DNA of 34,654 bases from Treponema sp. (GTDB taxonomy: Bacteria > Spirochaetota > Spirochaetia > Treponematales > Treponemataceae): contig JAEDCY010000026.1 of NCBI GenBank assembly GCA_016293915.1, positions 1 through 34,654 of the forward strand, in the 5' to 3' direction. Shown here piece after piece: positions 14,264 to 22,033 of this stretch (position 1 is its first letter; every line of letters starts with the position of its first letter). A program made the position numbers and the translations under genes. Below the pieces are notes generated by a model, which saw only the letters and a program-made list of their open reading frames with translations, had not been told where the DNA came from and searched no databases.

Positions 14264-16287
14264 AAGCTTTCACCATTCTTTATCGAGTCGGAAATTCGCC
14301 ATGCGAGGTATTCTTTTACAACCTTTTCAAAATCCTCTTTTTTAGGATTTATATCAATTTTTTTGTGTTGACTATAGGTCCAATCATTGCCATCAAGTGT
14401 AATATAATCTTCTTCGTAGCAGTCCTTAAAGTAATTAAGATTCTTATTATCTTTTCCTTTCCCTCGTACTATAAGATTAACCAATTCCTGATAACGAGCT
14501 TTTGCATTGCCGGTATCTTTAAGGTTTGTACTTTGACTTGACTTCTTACGACTTTGACGAGTATATCCATCATTTGAAAAATCTATGAATTTTACAAGTT
14601 TCTCAGTATCGTGTGGTTTTCCAACTTCAAAAACAAAAATTGCTGTCTGAACGCTGGATTTACCAATAAACAAATCAGTACTCATATGAATGGAAGCTAG
14701 AAGTGTATTTTTTTCAAGAATCTTTTTTGTATATCCTGCTCCTTGTGTACTACCTGCATTTTCCTGTATTAAAACAGCAGCCTTACCACAGTTCATTTCT
14801 GAGAGAGCTTTTTCTACAAAGTTAAAACCTTTACCAGGGGCCGAATACGGAGGATTAAGAAGAAATACATTAGCAGGGAATTTTTCACCTTTATGTTTTC
14901 CCTGTTCATAATTTCCTTCGAACTGAGTAAGCGAGTCAGCATGAATAATATTTGAGGATCCATCTCCCATAAGTATCATATTTAAAACTGCAAGGAGATA
15001 AATATCTGGAAGCTTCTCTATTCCAAGAAGTTGCTCTGCTTTAATTTTTGCTATTGCTTTATTTTGTTCTTCAAGACTCGTTACTTTCTTTCTTACATCT
15101 TCAATCATTAAATTCATAGATGAAATTAAGAATCCTGCAGAACCTGTAGCATAATCCCATACATAACTGTCTTTATTTACTTCACATAATTTTGCCATTA
15201 ATTCTGTTACATAACGAGGCGTAAGAACAACGTCATTTTCAGCACCATCAGGAACATCAACCCAATCGTTCAAGACATTGAACAGACGGCCTGTAAAGTC
15301 AATATTATGCAAGTCTTTTGTAAGAAATGGGAGAATATCTGATTTTACACTTGTATATACAGTTTTTAATTTGCTTTCGCCATTTACAGGAATTTCAAGC
15401 TTCGAATAAAGAAATACATTTTTTAGTTCATTTAAAATGATTTCCTTCTTTTCTTTAGGAAGATTTCGTTCGCCTAAAAAGTCTGTGATTTTATTAATGA
15501 TAATTTTACCATCATTTGAGTTTTCTCCTAGTTCACCTTTTAAGTCTTCAACCTTTAAGCCGCTGACTTTTCCTTTTACGCCAAGTCCAGCCATAATAAG
15601 ACCTGAAATAAGTTTTACACGAGCACCTACAACAATGCCTAAATCATCATGCATTTTTTGATTAATATTTTTAAGCTTCTTTTCAATATCATCTTCAAGT
15701 TCTAGCTTTTGCTTTTCTTTTTCTTCATCTGTCAGTTTTAATTCATCAATTTGTTTAATGAACTTCTCAACATTTTCATCTTTGAGGAATGATAGGTCTG
15801 AATAATTAGCAATCTTTTTTGGGATGAAGAGATTTGCTTCTGAGATATAATAAGCACCTATCTCTGTTATAAAGTTTTTGCCTTGTTCATAACCATTAAC
15901 ACCAATAGCAACAACTTCTTTGAAAGAATTAGTGTATGTTAAAATTGCGTTTCCATAATGTACAGCGCCATTTACTGCATATTTGGAAATTACGCTATAA
16001 TTTGGATCTCCATTTTTATCTGTATTTAATACATTGCCATCTTTGTCAAACTTTCCAAAATCACCTTTTGTTCCTTTGACTTCAATCATTACAGGTATTT
16101 TTCGTAATGATTCAGATTCTATAAAACATTTGATGTCAGGATAATTATTTCCATCGCCGCCATTCTTACTTGGGGCTAATTGTAATGCTTTTTCAATTTC
16201 TTCGTTGATACTTTCTGTTTTTGTATAATATTTATCTAATTGCTTTTTGCACCAATCTTCGACTTTTTCTTCAATGCTTTTTGACAT
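14254..16287 (-). CDS. BcgI-like restriction nuclease-adenine methylase (RM) protein
   Basis: A 677-residue fusion. The N-terminus has a PD-(D/E)xK nuclease motif: Pro50-Asp51, then Glu69-Val70-Lys71 in MIEVKG. Residues about 330-560 form an N6-adenine methylase of the HsdM type: LTPRYVTELMAKL, motif I as DYATGSAGFL (378-387; the usual form is DPACGSGGFL) and the catalytic NPPY at 478-481. It should cut unmodified DNA and methylate self DNA, with the target set by the S sequence downstream. A coiled-coil-like charged segment (about 175-215) lies between. The gene has an extended -10 (TGGTACAAT) 38 bases upstream, and the start at 16287 has only a weak AGG. It ends on a slippery site with the S subunit in the -1 frame. 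Confidence 0.88.
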   Translation of the reverse strand: MSKSIEEKVEDWCKKQLDKYYTKTESINEEIEKALQLAPSKNGGDGNNYPDIKCFIESESLRKIPVMIEVKGTKGDFGKFDKDGNVLNTDKNGDPNYSVISKYAVNGAVHYGNAILTYTNSFKEVVAIGVNGYEQGKNFITEIGAYYISEANLFIPKKIANYSDLSFLKDENVEKFIKQIDELKLTDEEKEKQKLELEDDIEKKLKNINQKMHDDLGIVVGARVKLISGLIMAGLGVKGKVSGLKVEDLKGELGENSNDGKIIINKITDFLGERNLPKEKKEIILNELKNVFLYSKLEIPVNGESKLKTVYTSVKSDILPFLTKDLHNIDFTGRLFNVLNDWVDVPDGAENDVVLTPRYVTELMAKLCEVNKDSYVWDYATGSAGFLISSMNLMIEDVRKKVTSLEEQNKAIAKIKAEQLLGIEKLPDIYLLAVLNMILMGDGSSNIIHADSLTQFEGNYEQGKHKGEKFPANVFLLNPPYSAPGKGFNFVEKALSEMNCGKAAVLIQENAGSTQGAGYTKKILEKNTLLASIHMSTDLFIGKSSVQTAIFVFEVGKPHDTEKLVKFIDFSNDGYTRQSRKKSSQSTNLKDTGNAKARYQELVNLIVRGKGKDNKNLNYFKDCYEEDYITLDGNDWTYSQHKKIDINPKKEDFEKVVKEYLAWRISDSIKNGESLGK

Positions 16288-16325
16288 CTCTAAAACCTAA
16301 TTATTTATAAAAATTTTGATTCATT

Positions 16326-16334
16326 ATTGTACCA
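16326..16334 (-). promoter_or_regulatory. Extended -10 of the RM gene
   Basis: TGGTACAAT on the minus strand fits TGnTATAAT with one mismatch. No good -35 is seen, which is normal for extended -10 promoters. Confidence 0.45.
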
Positions 16335-16372
16335 TAAGCAGAGCTTTATTTCACTCAAAATCGTCTACACAT

Positions 16373-16396
16373 AAAAAAAAGAGAGGAACTTCCTCG
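16373..16396 (-). terminator. Intrinsic terminator after the YhcG gene
   Basis: GAGG-AAGTT-CCTC followed by TC and eight T on the minus strand. The stem is short but the T-tract is strong. Confidence 0.55.
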
Positions 16397-16416
16397 CCAG
16401 TATAAATATCAAGTTA

Positions 16417-17430
16417 TTACTTCTTCGAAATAGCACCAATAAACTCTTCCAAGCTGCGCTGTAAAACTTCCTGTGGAATAAGTTTCTCTTTGTATTCTGC
16501 AACCATTGTAGGGCTCATGCTTCTGTTCAAGGCATATTTTACAACTTCACGATTTGCTTCCTTACAAAGTAAAATACCAATACTTGGATTTTCATTACTG
16601 CGTTTTTCTGTCTGATCAAGAGCTTCCAAATAGAACTCTAACTGTCCCATATAACTTGGTTCAAACTCGTCAGTCTTTAATTCAATTGCAACAAGACAAT
16701 GCAAGCCACGGTGATAAAAGAGCAAATCTGCTTTATAGGTTTTTCCACCAACTTCAAGTTGATGTTCTTCATCAATGAAAAGGAAGTCTTTTCCTAATTC
16801 AAGAACAAAGTCTTTCATGTGAGAAACAATTCCTTTTCTAAGTCTGGATTCTTTATATTTCTTTGGTAATCCAAGGAACTCAAGGTATGCAGTGTCTTTC
16901 AAAAGAAGGCTTGTTTCCGGATAAAGATTTTTCAGTGTTGATGATTTAAACTCTTTACTTCCTAAAACAGATTCATATGCATTAGTTTTTATTGCACGCT
17001 GTAATTCTCTTACTTGTAAATTTTCTTTTCTTGCATAGAGCATATAGAATATTCTTTGTTCATTAAACTTACAGGAAGAAAGTATTTGATTATGGTTAGA
17101 CCAGTTTGTGCATAAAAGTATAGCAGGAAATTGTGCCGACACTGTCGGCACAATTTGTGCCATTTCTGTCGGCACAATTGCATTTTTAGTCATATTTTTG
17201 GGTAAAGCGAATTTTCCATTGAGCTTTAATTTTTCTATAAGTGCTACAAATTCAGGAGAAGAATATGTTTCATAGAACTGTACCATTTTATAAATGGTTC
17301 TTCGACTATAACCTTTCAGGCTTGGATCTCTTGTACGGAGATATTCAGAAAGCTCGGTAACAACATTGCTTCCCCATTCAGAAGATTTAATCTTTGCAGA
17401 AACATAACCACCAACATTCCAGGCAATCAT
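16417..17430 (-). CDS. YhcG/DUF1016-family PD-(D/E)xK nuclease
   Basis: The N-terminal DUF1016 helical domain contains WNVGGYVSAKI, RRTIYKMVQFYETY and TVSAQFP. The C-terminal nuclease domain has KADLLFYHRGLHCLVAIELK, which supplies the Asp and Glu-x-Lys of the PD-(D/E)xK fold, followed by GQLEFYLEALD. Family members are frequent neighbours of restriction systems and are thought to act in defence or DNA repair. The first ATG is at 17430, but the frame is open 27 codons further to 17511 and encodes a proper family N-terminus (VYTIIDIHRTRAFQEINNNSL). The true start is not ATG, GTG or TTG, or the 5' end has been lost. The open frame overlaps the ispH stop. An inverted repeat TTGTGCCGACA/TGTCGGCACAA is embedded near 17131-17152. 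Confidence 0.8.
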   Translation of the reverse strand: MIAWNVGGYVSAKIKSSEWGSNVVTELSEYLRTRDPSLKGYSRRTIYKMVQFYETYSSPEFVALIEKLKLNGKFALPKNMTKNAIVPTEMAQIVPTVSAQFPAILLCTNWSNHNQILSSCKFNEQRIFYMLYARKENLQVRELQRAIKTNAYESVLGSKEFKSSTLKNLYPETSLLLKDTAYLEFLGLPKKYKESRLRKGIVSHMKDFVLELGKDFLFIDEEHQLEVGGKTYKADLLFYHRGLHCLVAIELKTDEFEPSYMGQLEFYLEALDQTEKRSNENPSIGILLCKEANREVVKYALNRSMSPTMVAEYKEKLIPQEVLQRSLEEFIGAISKK

Positions 17431-17497
17431 CAGCGAATTATTGTTTATTTCCTGGAAAGCACGAGTTCTGTGGATATCAATGATTGTATAAACCTGA

Positions 17498-18355
17498 TTA
17501 AAACCCTGCTTCTAATTTTCTTTCCACATCTTCAATAATTTCATCTGGAGTGGAAGCGCCGGCGGTGATGCCGATTGTTTTTAGATTAAAGAATTCTTGC
17601 GGAATGTCGGCTGCAGACTGGATGTGGGCTGCGAGCTTGCAATTTGCGGCGGCGGTCTGGTAGAGGCGTTTTGTGTTTGCCGAATTCTTACCACCGACAA
17701 CGAGAACACCTTCTACCTGAGAGCACAATTCAAGAAGGGCCTGCTGACGTTCGTTTGTTGCCGGGCAGATGGTGTTCATTACTGCAAGATTATGGAATTT
17801 TGCCTTAAATAGATTTTCTATTTTTTCAAATTCTTTTGGGCTGTAGGTTGTCTGGCTTAAAAGAATTACGTTTTTTTCTTCACTGCCTGGAATCTCAAAG
17901 TTTTCTGCTTCTTCATAATCCTGAATCTGACTGAAGTTTTCTCCGGCGTAACCAGCAATTCCTATTACTTCACCGTGATTTATGTCACCGGTAAGTACAA
18001 CATAATCATTTTCACTGGAATAACGTTCCACCATTTTCTGACTGGCTTTTACACGCGGACAGGTGGCATCGATTATCTTACAGCCGCGTTTTTCCAGGGC
18101 ATCTGTTACGCTCGGAGCAACTCCGTGGGCACGGATTATGACTACACTGCCCTCTTCAAGTTCTGCAATATCTGACTCTTCAAGTATATGAAGACCTTTC
18201 TCTTCCAGCGCGCTCAGTGCATTTTCATTATGAATCAAAGGACCAAGAGAATAAACTTTTTTACCAGGATTTTCTGATAAAGCCTTTTCAGCCAGCTCAA
18301 CGGCTCGGCGAACTCCAAAACAAAAGCCCAGCACCGAAGCTCTAATAATTTCCAT
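17498..18355 (-). CDS. ispH: 4-hydroxy-3-methylbut-2-enyl diphosphate reductase
   Basis: Last enzyme of the non-mevalonate isoprenoid pathway; an iron-sulfur protein that reduces HMBPP to IPP and DMAPP. The three cluster cysteines are in VLGFCFGVRRAVE (Cys12), DATCPRV and NTICPATNERQ. The conserved histidines in GPLIHN, RAHGV and NHGE, and the C-terminal GASTPDEIIE, are present. The start is set at ATG 18355, where the conserved MEIIRASVLGFCFGV begins; upstream in-frame sequence crosses a terminator and is not homologous. The 285-residue length is normal. No Shine-Dalgarno is visible, and the best promoter ends six bases before the ATG, suggesting a leaderless mRNA. Confidence 0.95.
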   Translation of the reverse strand: MEIIRASVLGFCFGVRRAVELAEKALSENPGKKVYSLGPLIHNENALSALEEKGLHILEESDIAELEEGSVVIIRAHGVAPSVTDALEKRGCKIIDATCPRVKASQKMVERYSSENDYVVLTGDINHGEVIGIAGYAGENFSQIQDYEEAENFEIPGSEEKNVILLSQTTYSPKEFEKIENLFKAKFHNLAVMNTICPATNERQQALLELCSQVEGVLVVGGKNSANTKRLYQTAAANCKLAAHIQSAADIPQEFFNLKTIGITAGASTPDEIIEDVERKLEAGF

Positions 18356-18361
18356 TCCGTT

Positions 18362-18390
18362 AGTATAAAAAAAAAGATGCCTTGTGTAAA
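18362..18390 (-). promoter_or_regulatory. ispH promoter overlapping a terminator
   Basis: TTTACA (18390-18385) and TATACT (18367-18362) are 17 bases apart. The spacer is the 3' arm and T-tract of the upstream terminator hairpin. The -10 ends six bases before the ispH ATG. Confidence 0.55.
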
Positions 18391-18400
18391 CAAAGCATCT
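18367..18400 (-). terminator. Intrinsic terminator downstream of secF
   Basis: AGATGCTTTGT and ACAAGGCATCT form an 11-bp stem (one G-T pair) with a TTAC loop, followed by nine T on the minus strand. Confidence 0.88.
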
Positions 18401-18414
18401 ATTAAAAAGATCCT

Positions 18415-18458
18415 GAAACAAGTTCGGAATGACACTAGGATGTAAACTTATTGGTCAT
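18415..18458. repeat. 44-bp dispersed repeat downstream of secF
   Basis: Starts GAAACAAGTTCGGAATGACA and ends AACTTATTGGTCAT. It matches 34611-34654 at 42 of 44 positions; the second copy runs to the window end and may be longer. Confidence 0.85.
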
Positions 18459-18472
18459 CCCCGACATATTAT

Positions 18473-19690
18473 TTAGTTCTCATCAGCACGAACGTGCTTG
18501 AGTGAGTGGTGTACACCATACTCTGCCTTCCAGTTCTTTCGTGACATACTGATAAATGCACTTGAAATGAAGATAGAAGAATACATACCACAAATCAAAC
18601 CGACAATCATTGCCAGAGAGAAGTCTTTAATGCTTCCGCTTGTAAATACAAACATAGAAACAACTGCAAAGAGAGTTGTAACGGTTGTCAAAACAGAACG
18701 TGTAAATGTATCAGAAAGAGACTTATTCAAAATCTCATTGAATGTCTTAGTTTCAGGCATCATCTTGAGGTTATAGCGGACGCGGTCCAAAATTACGACT
18801 GTAGCGTTGATAGAATAACCTACGATTGTAAGAACGGCAGCAAGAACAGTAGAAGAGAATTCCATCTGAGTCCAGATGATGAAGGTAAACATAATCAAAG
18901 TATCATGAATCAGAGCAATTACCGAACCAAGGGCAAAGTCCCAGTGGAAGCGGATTGTTGCATAGAGCCAGATAAGTCCAACTACTGCAATGAACATAAT
19001 GATAGACTTAATAGATGTTGATTTTGACATACCAGCACCAATAAAGTCTGTCTTTACGATAGCAACGTTTTCTTTTCCAAAAGCCTTAAAGAGCTTGTCG
19101 TTGATAGAAGACTGAATCTCATTCTGAGCATCGCCTTCGCTAACACCCATACGAATCTGATAAGAAGCATCTGCACCAGTACCAAGCTGTTTGATATTTC
19201 CACCGGCATCACAAAGTGCGTTACGAATATCATTTGTAGTAACTTCAGAAGTTCCTGCAGGATAAATGTAAATTGGTGTAGAAGAAAGCTGATTTGTAAC
19301 GGCAGAATTCAAGAAAAACTTTGTTGAATCATAAGAAGAATTCTTTACATCCATTGTTACATCTGCAATCTTGTTTACTTCATTAGCAAGTTCACCAACA
19401 GTCTTAAGAACTGCAAAGTTGAAGGAACGTGTTTCGTTATCAGCACCAGTACCAGAAATGATGATATCCATCTGACCAGCAGAAAGATCCAGAGTAACTT
19501 TAGCAGGTCCTTTATAAGAAATTTCTGCAACAGGGTTTGCTACACGAACTTCCTCAATAAGACCTGGGCGAAAATCAAGACCAAGATTAATTCCTTTTAC
19601 ACAGAAACCAACAATACCAAGTGCAATAATTACACAAGAGAAAATAGCGGCAGGAAGGAAGCCTTTATTAAAGTTAATTGTCTTTTTCAT
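18473..19690 (-). CDS. secF: Protein translocase subunit SecF
   Basis: Inner-membrane partner of SecD that uses the proton gradient to pull preproteins through SecYEG. The 405-residue chain has an N-terminal helix (FLPAAIFSCVIIALGIVGFCVKG), the periplasmic segment beginning with GLDFRPGLIEEV, then five C-terminal helices with SIALIHD-like, VGYSINATVVILDRVR and FTRSVLTTVTTLFAV motifs. Its ATG overlaps the secD stop by one base (TAATG), so translation is coupled. It ends before a repeat and a strong terminator. The periplasmic part is somewhat longer than in E. coli SecF. Confidence 0.96.
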   Translation of the reverse strand: MKKTINFNKGFLPAAIFSCVIIALGIVGFCVKGINLGLDFRPGLIEEVRVANPVAEISYKGPAKVTLDLSAGQMDIIISGTGADNETRSFNFAVLKTVGELANEVNKIADVTMDVKNSSYDSTKFFLNSAVTNQLSSTPIYIYPAGTSEVTTNDIRNALCDAGGNIKQLGTGADASYQIRMGVSEGDAQNEIQSSINDKLFKAFGKENVAIVKTDFIGAGMSKSTSIKSIIMFIAVVGLIWLYATIRFHWDFALGSVIALIHDTLIMFTFIIWTQMEFSSTVLAAVLTIVGYSINATVVILDRVRYNLKMMPETKTFNEILNKSLSDTFTRSVLTTVTTLFAVVSMFVFTSGSIKDFSLAMIVGLICGMYSSIFISSAFISMSRKNWKAEYGVHHSLKHVRADEN

Positions 19691-21426
19691 TATTTAATCC
19701 CCCAACCAATGCTTACTTTCTTTGCATGGAGAACATCAGTATCAAAATCGAAAATAAGTCGTGAAACGAAGAGAGCTGTGAATACAGATGAAACAACACC
19801 GATTGCAAGAGAAACAGCAAATCCCTGAATTGCACCAGTACCAAGCTGGCTCAGGAAGATAGCAGCAATAAAGGTTGTAATGTTAGAGTCCATAATTGCC
19901 CAGAATGCATTATCAAAACCCATAGAAACTGCTGCAGGACGGCTCTTTCCCTGACGAAGCTCTTCCTTAATTCGTTCAAAAATAAGAACGTTAGCATCTA
20001 CCGCCATACCGATTGTAAGAATCATACCGGCAATAGAAGAAAGAGTTAATGTAAGGTTGAATGCCGAAAGTACAGAGAACATTATAAAGAGGTTCAAAAC
20101 CTGTGCTACAACAGCATTAATACCAGAAGCCTTATAGTAAATCAACATGAAGATAAGAATAAGTCCGAGACCAAGAAGAATAGCCTTAGCACCGGCACGA
20201 ATTGAATCTTCACCAAGAGAAGCACCAATTACCTGCTGACTTTCAACTTCGAGAGGAACATTAAGCCATGCTGTCTGCAATATCTTTTTGATATTGTCAG
20301 CTTCTTCATAGCTGAATCCACCAGAAAGTGAAACCTGACCACCAGTAATTGCAGTCTGAATACGTGCATTTGATTTAACTTTATTGTCACTTACGATTGC
20401 AAGATTGTCTCCAACATGAGCAGCTGTAAAGTCACCAAAAATTGTTGCACCTTCGCTGTCGAGGTTGAAGTGAACCTCAGGCTGGTTAGTAAATTCATCT
20501 GCACCTACGAGAGCAGATTTTACATGCTGACCGTCGAGTGCGATTTCTTTCTTTACGACAACCCAGTCATAACGCTCATCAAGACCATATTCATCTTTTC
20601 TATATTCACCGAAAACCTCGCAGTCTTCAGGAATTACAGAAGGGTCCATCAATTCACCAATAGCATTGAATGTTGTAGCAGGGTTCTGAGCATAGTATGC
20701 CTTAAATGCATTTGTTGCTTCCATATCTACAAGACGGAAGTTCAAAATACCCTTACCCATAATCAAAGTATTGATTGCATCTGCCTGAGCAGCACCAGGA
20801 ATTTCGATATAAATTCTGTCATCGCCCTGCTGGCGGATAACAGGAGAAGTAAGACCAAACTTATCGATACGGCTTGAAAGGTTTTCAATTGCATTTGCCA
20901 TAGCTTCTTTTTTGAAGTCAGCAGCATTTTCACTTTCAACTGCATCGCCCATAGATTCAAGGGCTGCATCCAAATCTGCCTTAACGATAATGTTCATACC
21001 GCCGGAAAGGTCAAGACCAAGCTTTACAGAGTTTTCATAATAACGCTTTGCCTTAAGAATTTCATCGCGATAGCGAGTTGTGAACACTGACATAAAATCA
21101 AGTTCACTATCATAAGCCGAAAGAACATCTTTCAAAGTAAGCTCTGCAGGAGCTTTCTTATCAAGAGCCTTATATCTCTTTGCTACATCTTTTTTAAGCC
21201 AGGCATATTCATCAGCAAGAGGTGCTGACAAATCCATTTTTTTAATTGCGCGTACATCTTCTGCAGCCTTAAGTTCAGCATAGTTCTTAATGTTTTCTGT
21301 TGAACCAAGGGCAAGCTGCTGTACCTCTTTTGGTGTTCTTCCGTACCAGCTTATTGACGGCCAGAGGAAAACGAAACAAAGAGCTATTACAGCCAGCAGA
21401 ACCAATAAACGAGTTCTCTTGTTCAT
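19690..21426 (-). CDS. secD: Protein translocase subunit SecD
   Basis: Large RND-like subunit of the SecDF translocation motor. It has an N-terminal helix (LLVLLAVIALCFVFLWP), the GLDLSGGMNIIV motif near residue 138, the periplasmic P1 region (NLSSRIDKFGLTSPVIRQQGDDRIYIEIPGA), then GEDSIRAGAKAILLGLGLILIFML and the conserved GMAVDANVLIFERIKEELRQGKS and DSNITTFIAA segments in the last helices. The 578-residue length is typical. It lies 17 bases downstream of yajC and is joined to secF by a one-base overlap, making a yajC-secD-secF operon. Confidence 0.97.
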   Translation of the reverse strand: MNKRTRLLVLLAVIALCFVFLWPSISWYGRTPKEVQQLALGSTENIKNYAELKAAEDVRAIKKMDLSAPLADEYAWLKKDVAKRYKALDKKAPAELTLKDVLSAYDSELDFMSVFTTRYRDEILKAKRYYENSVKLGLDLSGGMNIIVKADLDAALESMGDAVESENAADFKKEAMANAIENLSSRIDKFGLTSPVIRQQGDDRIYIEIPGAAQADAINTLIMGKGILNFRLVDMEATNAFKAYYAQNPATTFNAIGELMDPSVIPEDCEVFGEYRKDEYGLDERYDWVVVKKEIALDGQHVKSALVGADEFTNQPEVHFNLDSEGATIFGDFTAAHVGDNLAIVSDNKVKSNARIQTAITGGQVSLSGGFSYEEADNIKKILQTAWLNVPLEVESQQVIGASLGEDSIRAGAKAILLGLGLILIFMLIYYKASGINAVVAQVLNLFIMFSVLSAFNLTLTLSSIAGMILTIGMAVDANVLIFERIKEELRQGKSRPAAVSMGFDNAFWAIMDSNITTFIAAIFLSQLGTGAIQGFAVSLAIGVVSSVFTALFVSRLIFDFDTDVLHAKKVSIGWGIK

Positions 21427-21443
21427 TTTTTTATAAACTCCAA

Positions 21444-21875
21444 TTATTTGTTTTCTTCAGCTTTTTCAGCAGCCTTTTCTTCTGCTACAGGGGCTGAAGA
21501 TTTTTTACCTTTGAAAAGTTTTTTGTTTTTTGCTTCTTCTGCAAGCTTTGCCTTTTCAGCTTCTGTAAGCTCTACAGTTGAAATTGCCGTGCGGTTGAAT
21601 TCGAGCTTGCAGTCATCATCAACCTTTACGATTACAGTATTTTCTTTTACAGAAGATACAGTTCCGTGGATTCCTCCGATTGTGATTACCTTGTCGCCCT
21701 TCTTCAATGCATCAAGCATTTTCTGAGTTTCTTTCTGCTTCTTGTTCTGTGGACGAATCAAAAAGAGATAAAAAATAACGATAATAAGCAGAAAAGGAAG
21801 AAGACTACCTACAAGTGATGATGAGCTGGAAGCACTTGCTGCTCCTCCAACCTGCAAAAATGGGATAAATGACAT
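21444..21875 (-). CDS. yajC: Sec translocon accessory subunit YajC
   Basis: Small inner-membrane protein that associates with SecDF. A short N-terminus is followed by one transmembrane helix (SLLPFLLIIVIFYLFLI) and then the conserved RPQNKKQKETQKMLDALKKGDKVITIGGIHGTV. The C-terminal extension of about 40 residues, rich in Lys, Glu and Ala, is longer than in E. coli. I prefer the ATG at 21875, because the ATG at 21887 has AGG immediately against it, leaving no spacer; the difference is four residues. It is the first gene of yajC-secD-secF, behind a consensus promoter. Confidence 0.92.
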   Translation of the reverse strand: MSFIPFLQVGGAASASSSSSLVGSLLPFLLIIVIFYLFLIRPQNKKQKETQKMLDALKKGDKVITIGGIHGTVSSVKENTVIVKVDDDCKLEFNRTAISTVELTEAEKAKLAEEAKNKKLFKGKKSSAPVAEEKAAEKAEENK

Positions 21876-21901
21876 ATGTGTTTCCATCCTGTTTTTAAAA
21901 T

Positions 21902-21953
21902 CTGATTATAAAATCAGTCTAAAAATTATAACATGATTTAATCTAGTAATCAA
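21902..21953 (-). promoter_or_regulatory. Promoter and leader hairpin of yajC-secD-secF
   Basis: TTGATT (21953-21948), 17 bases, TATAAT (21930-21925) preceded by TG, giving an extended -10. The predicted mRNA starts with a hairpin, CTGATT-TTAT-AATCAG (21917-21902), which may stabilise the 5' end. Confidence 0.75.
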
Positions 21954-21987
21954 TGGAGAATTTGTGATTTTACAATTTTATAGGATT

Positions 21988-22032
21988 GTCACACGGATTC
22001 GATTTTCCGTAGGAAAATTGAATCCGTGTGAC
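21988..22032. repeat. 45-bp near-perfect hairpin at the 3' end of the TPR gene
   Basis: Two 21-base arms (starting GTCACACGGATTC and ending GAATCCGTGTGAC) pair with a single G-T and a three-base loop. It begins one base after the TPR gene stop and has no T-tract, so it may block 3' exonucleases or be a mobile palindrome. Confidence 0.75.
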
Positions 22033-22033
22033 C

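Noticed and set aside
17498..17511. Programmed +1 frameshift fusing IspH to YhcG
   Set aside because: GGG TTT TAA could slip, but no stimulator is visible and the fusion makes no functional sense; loss of the YhcG start is simpler.
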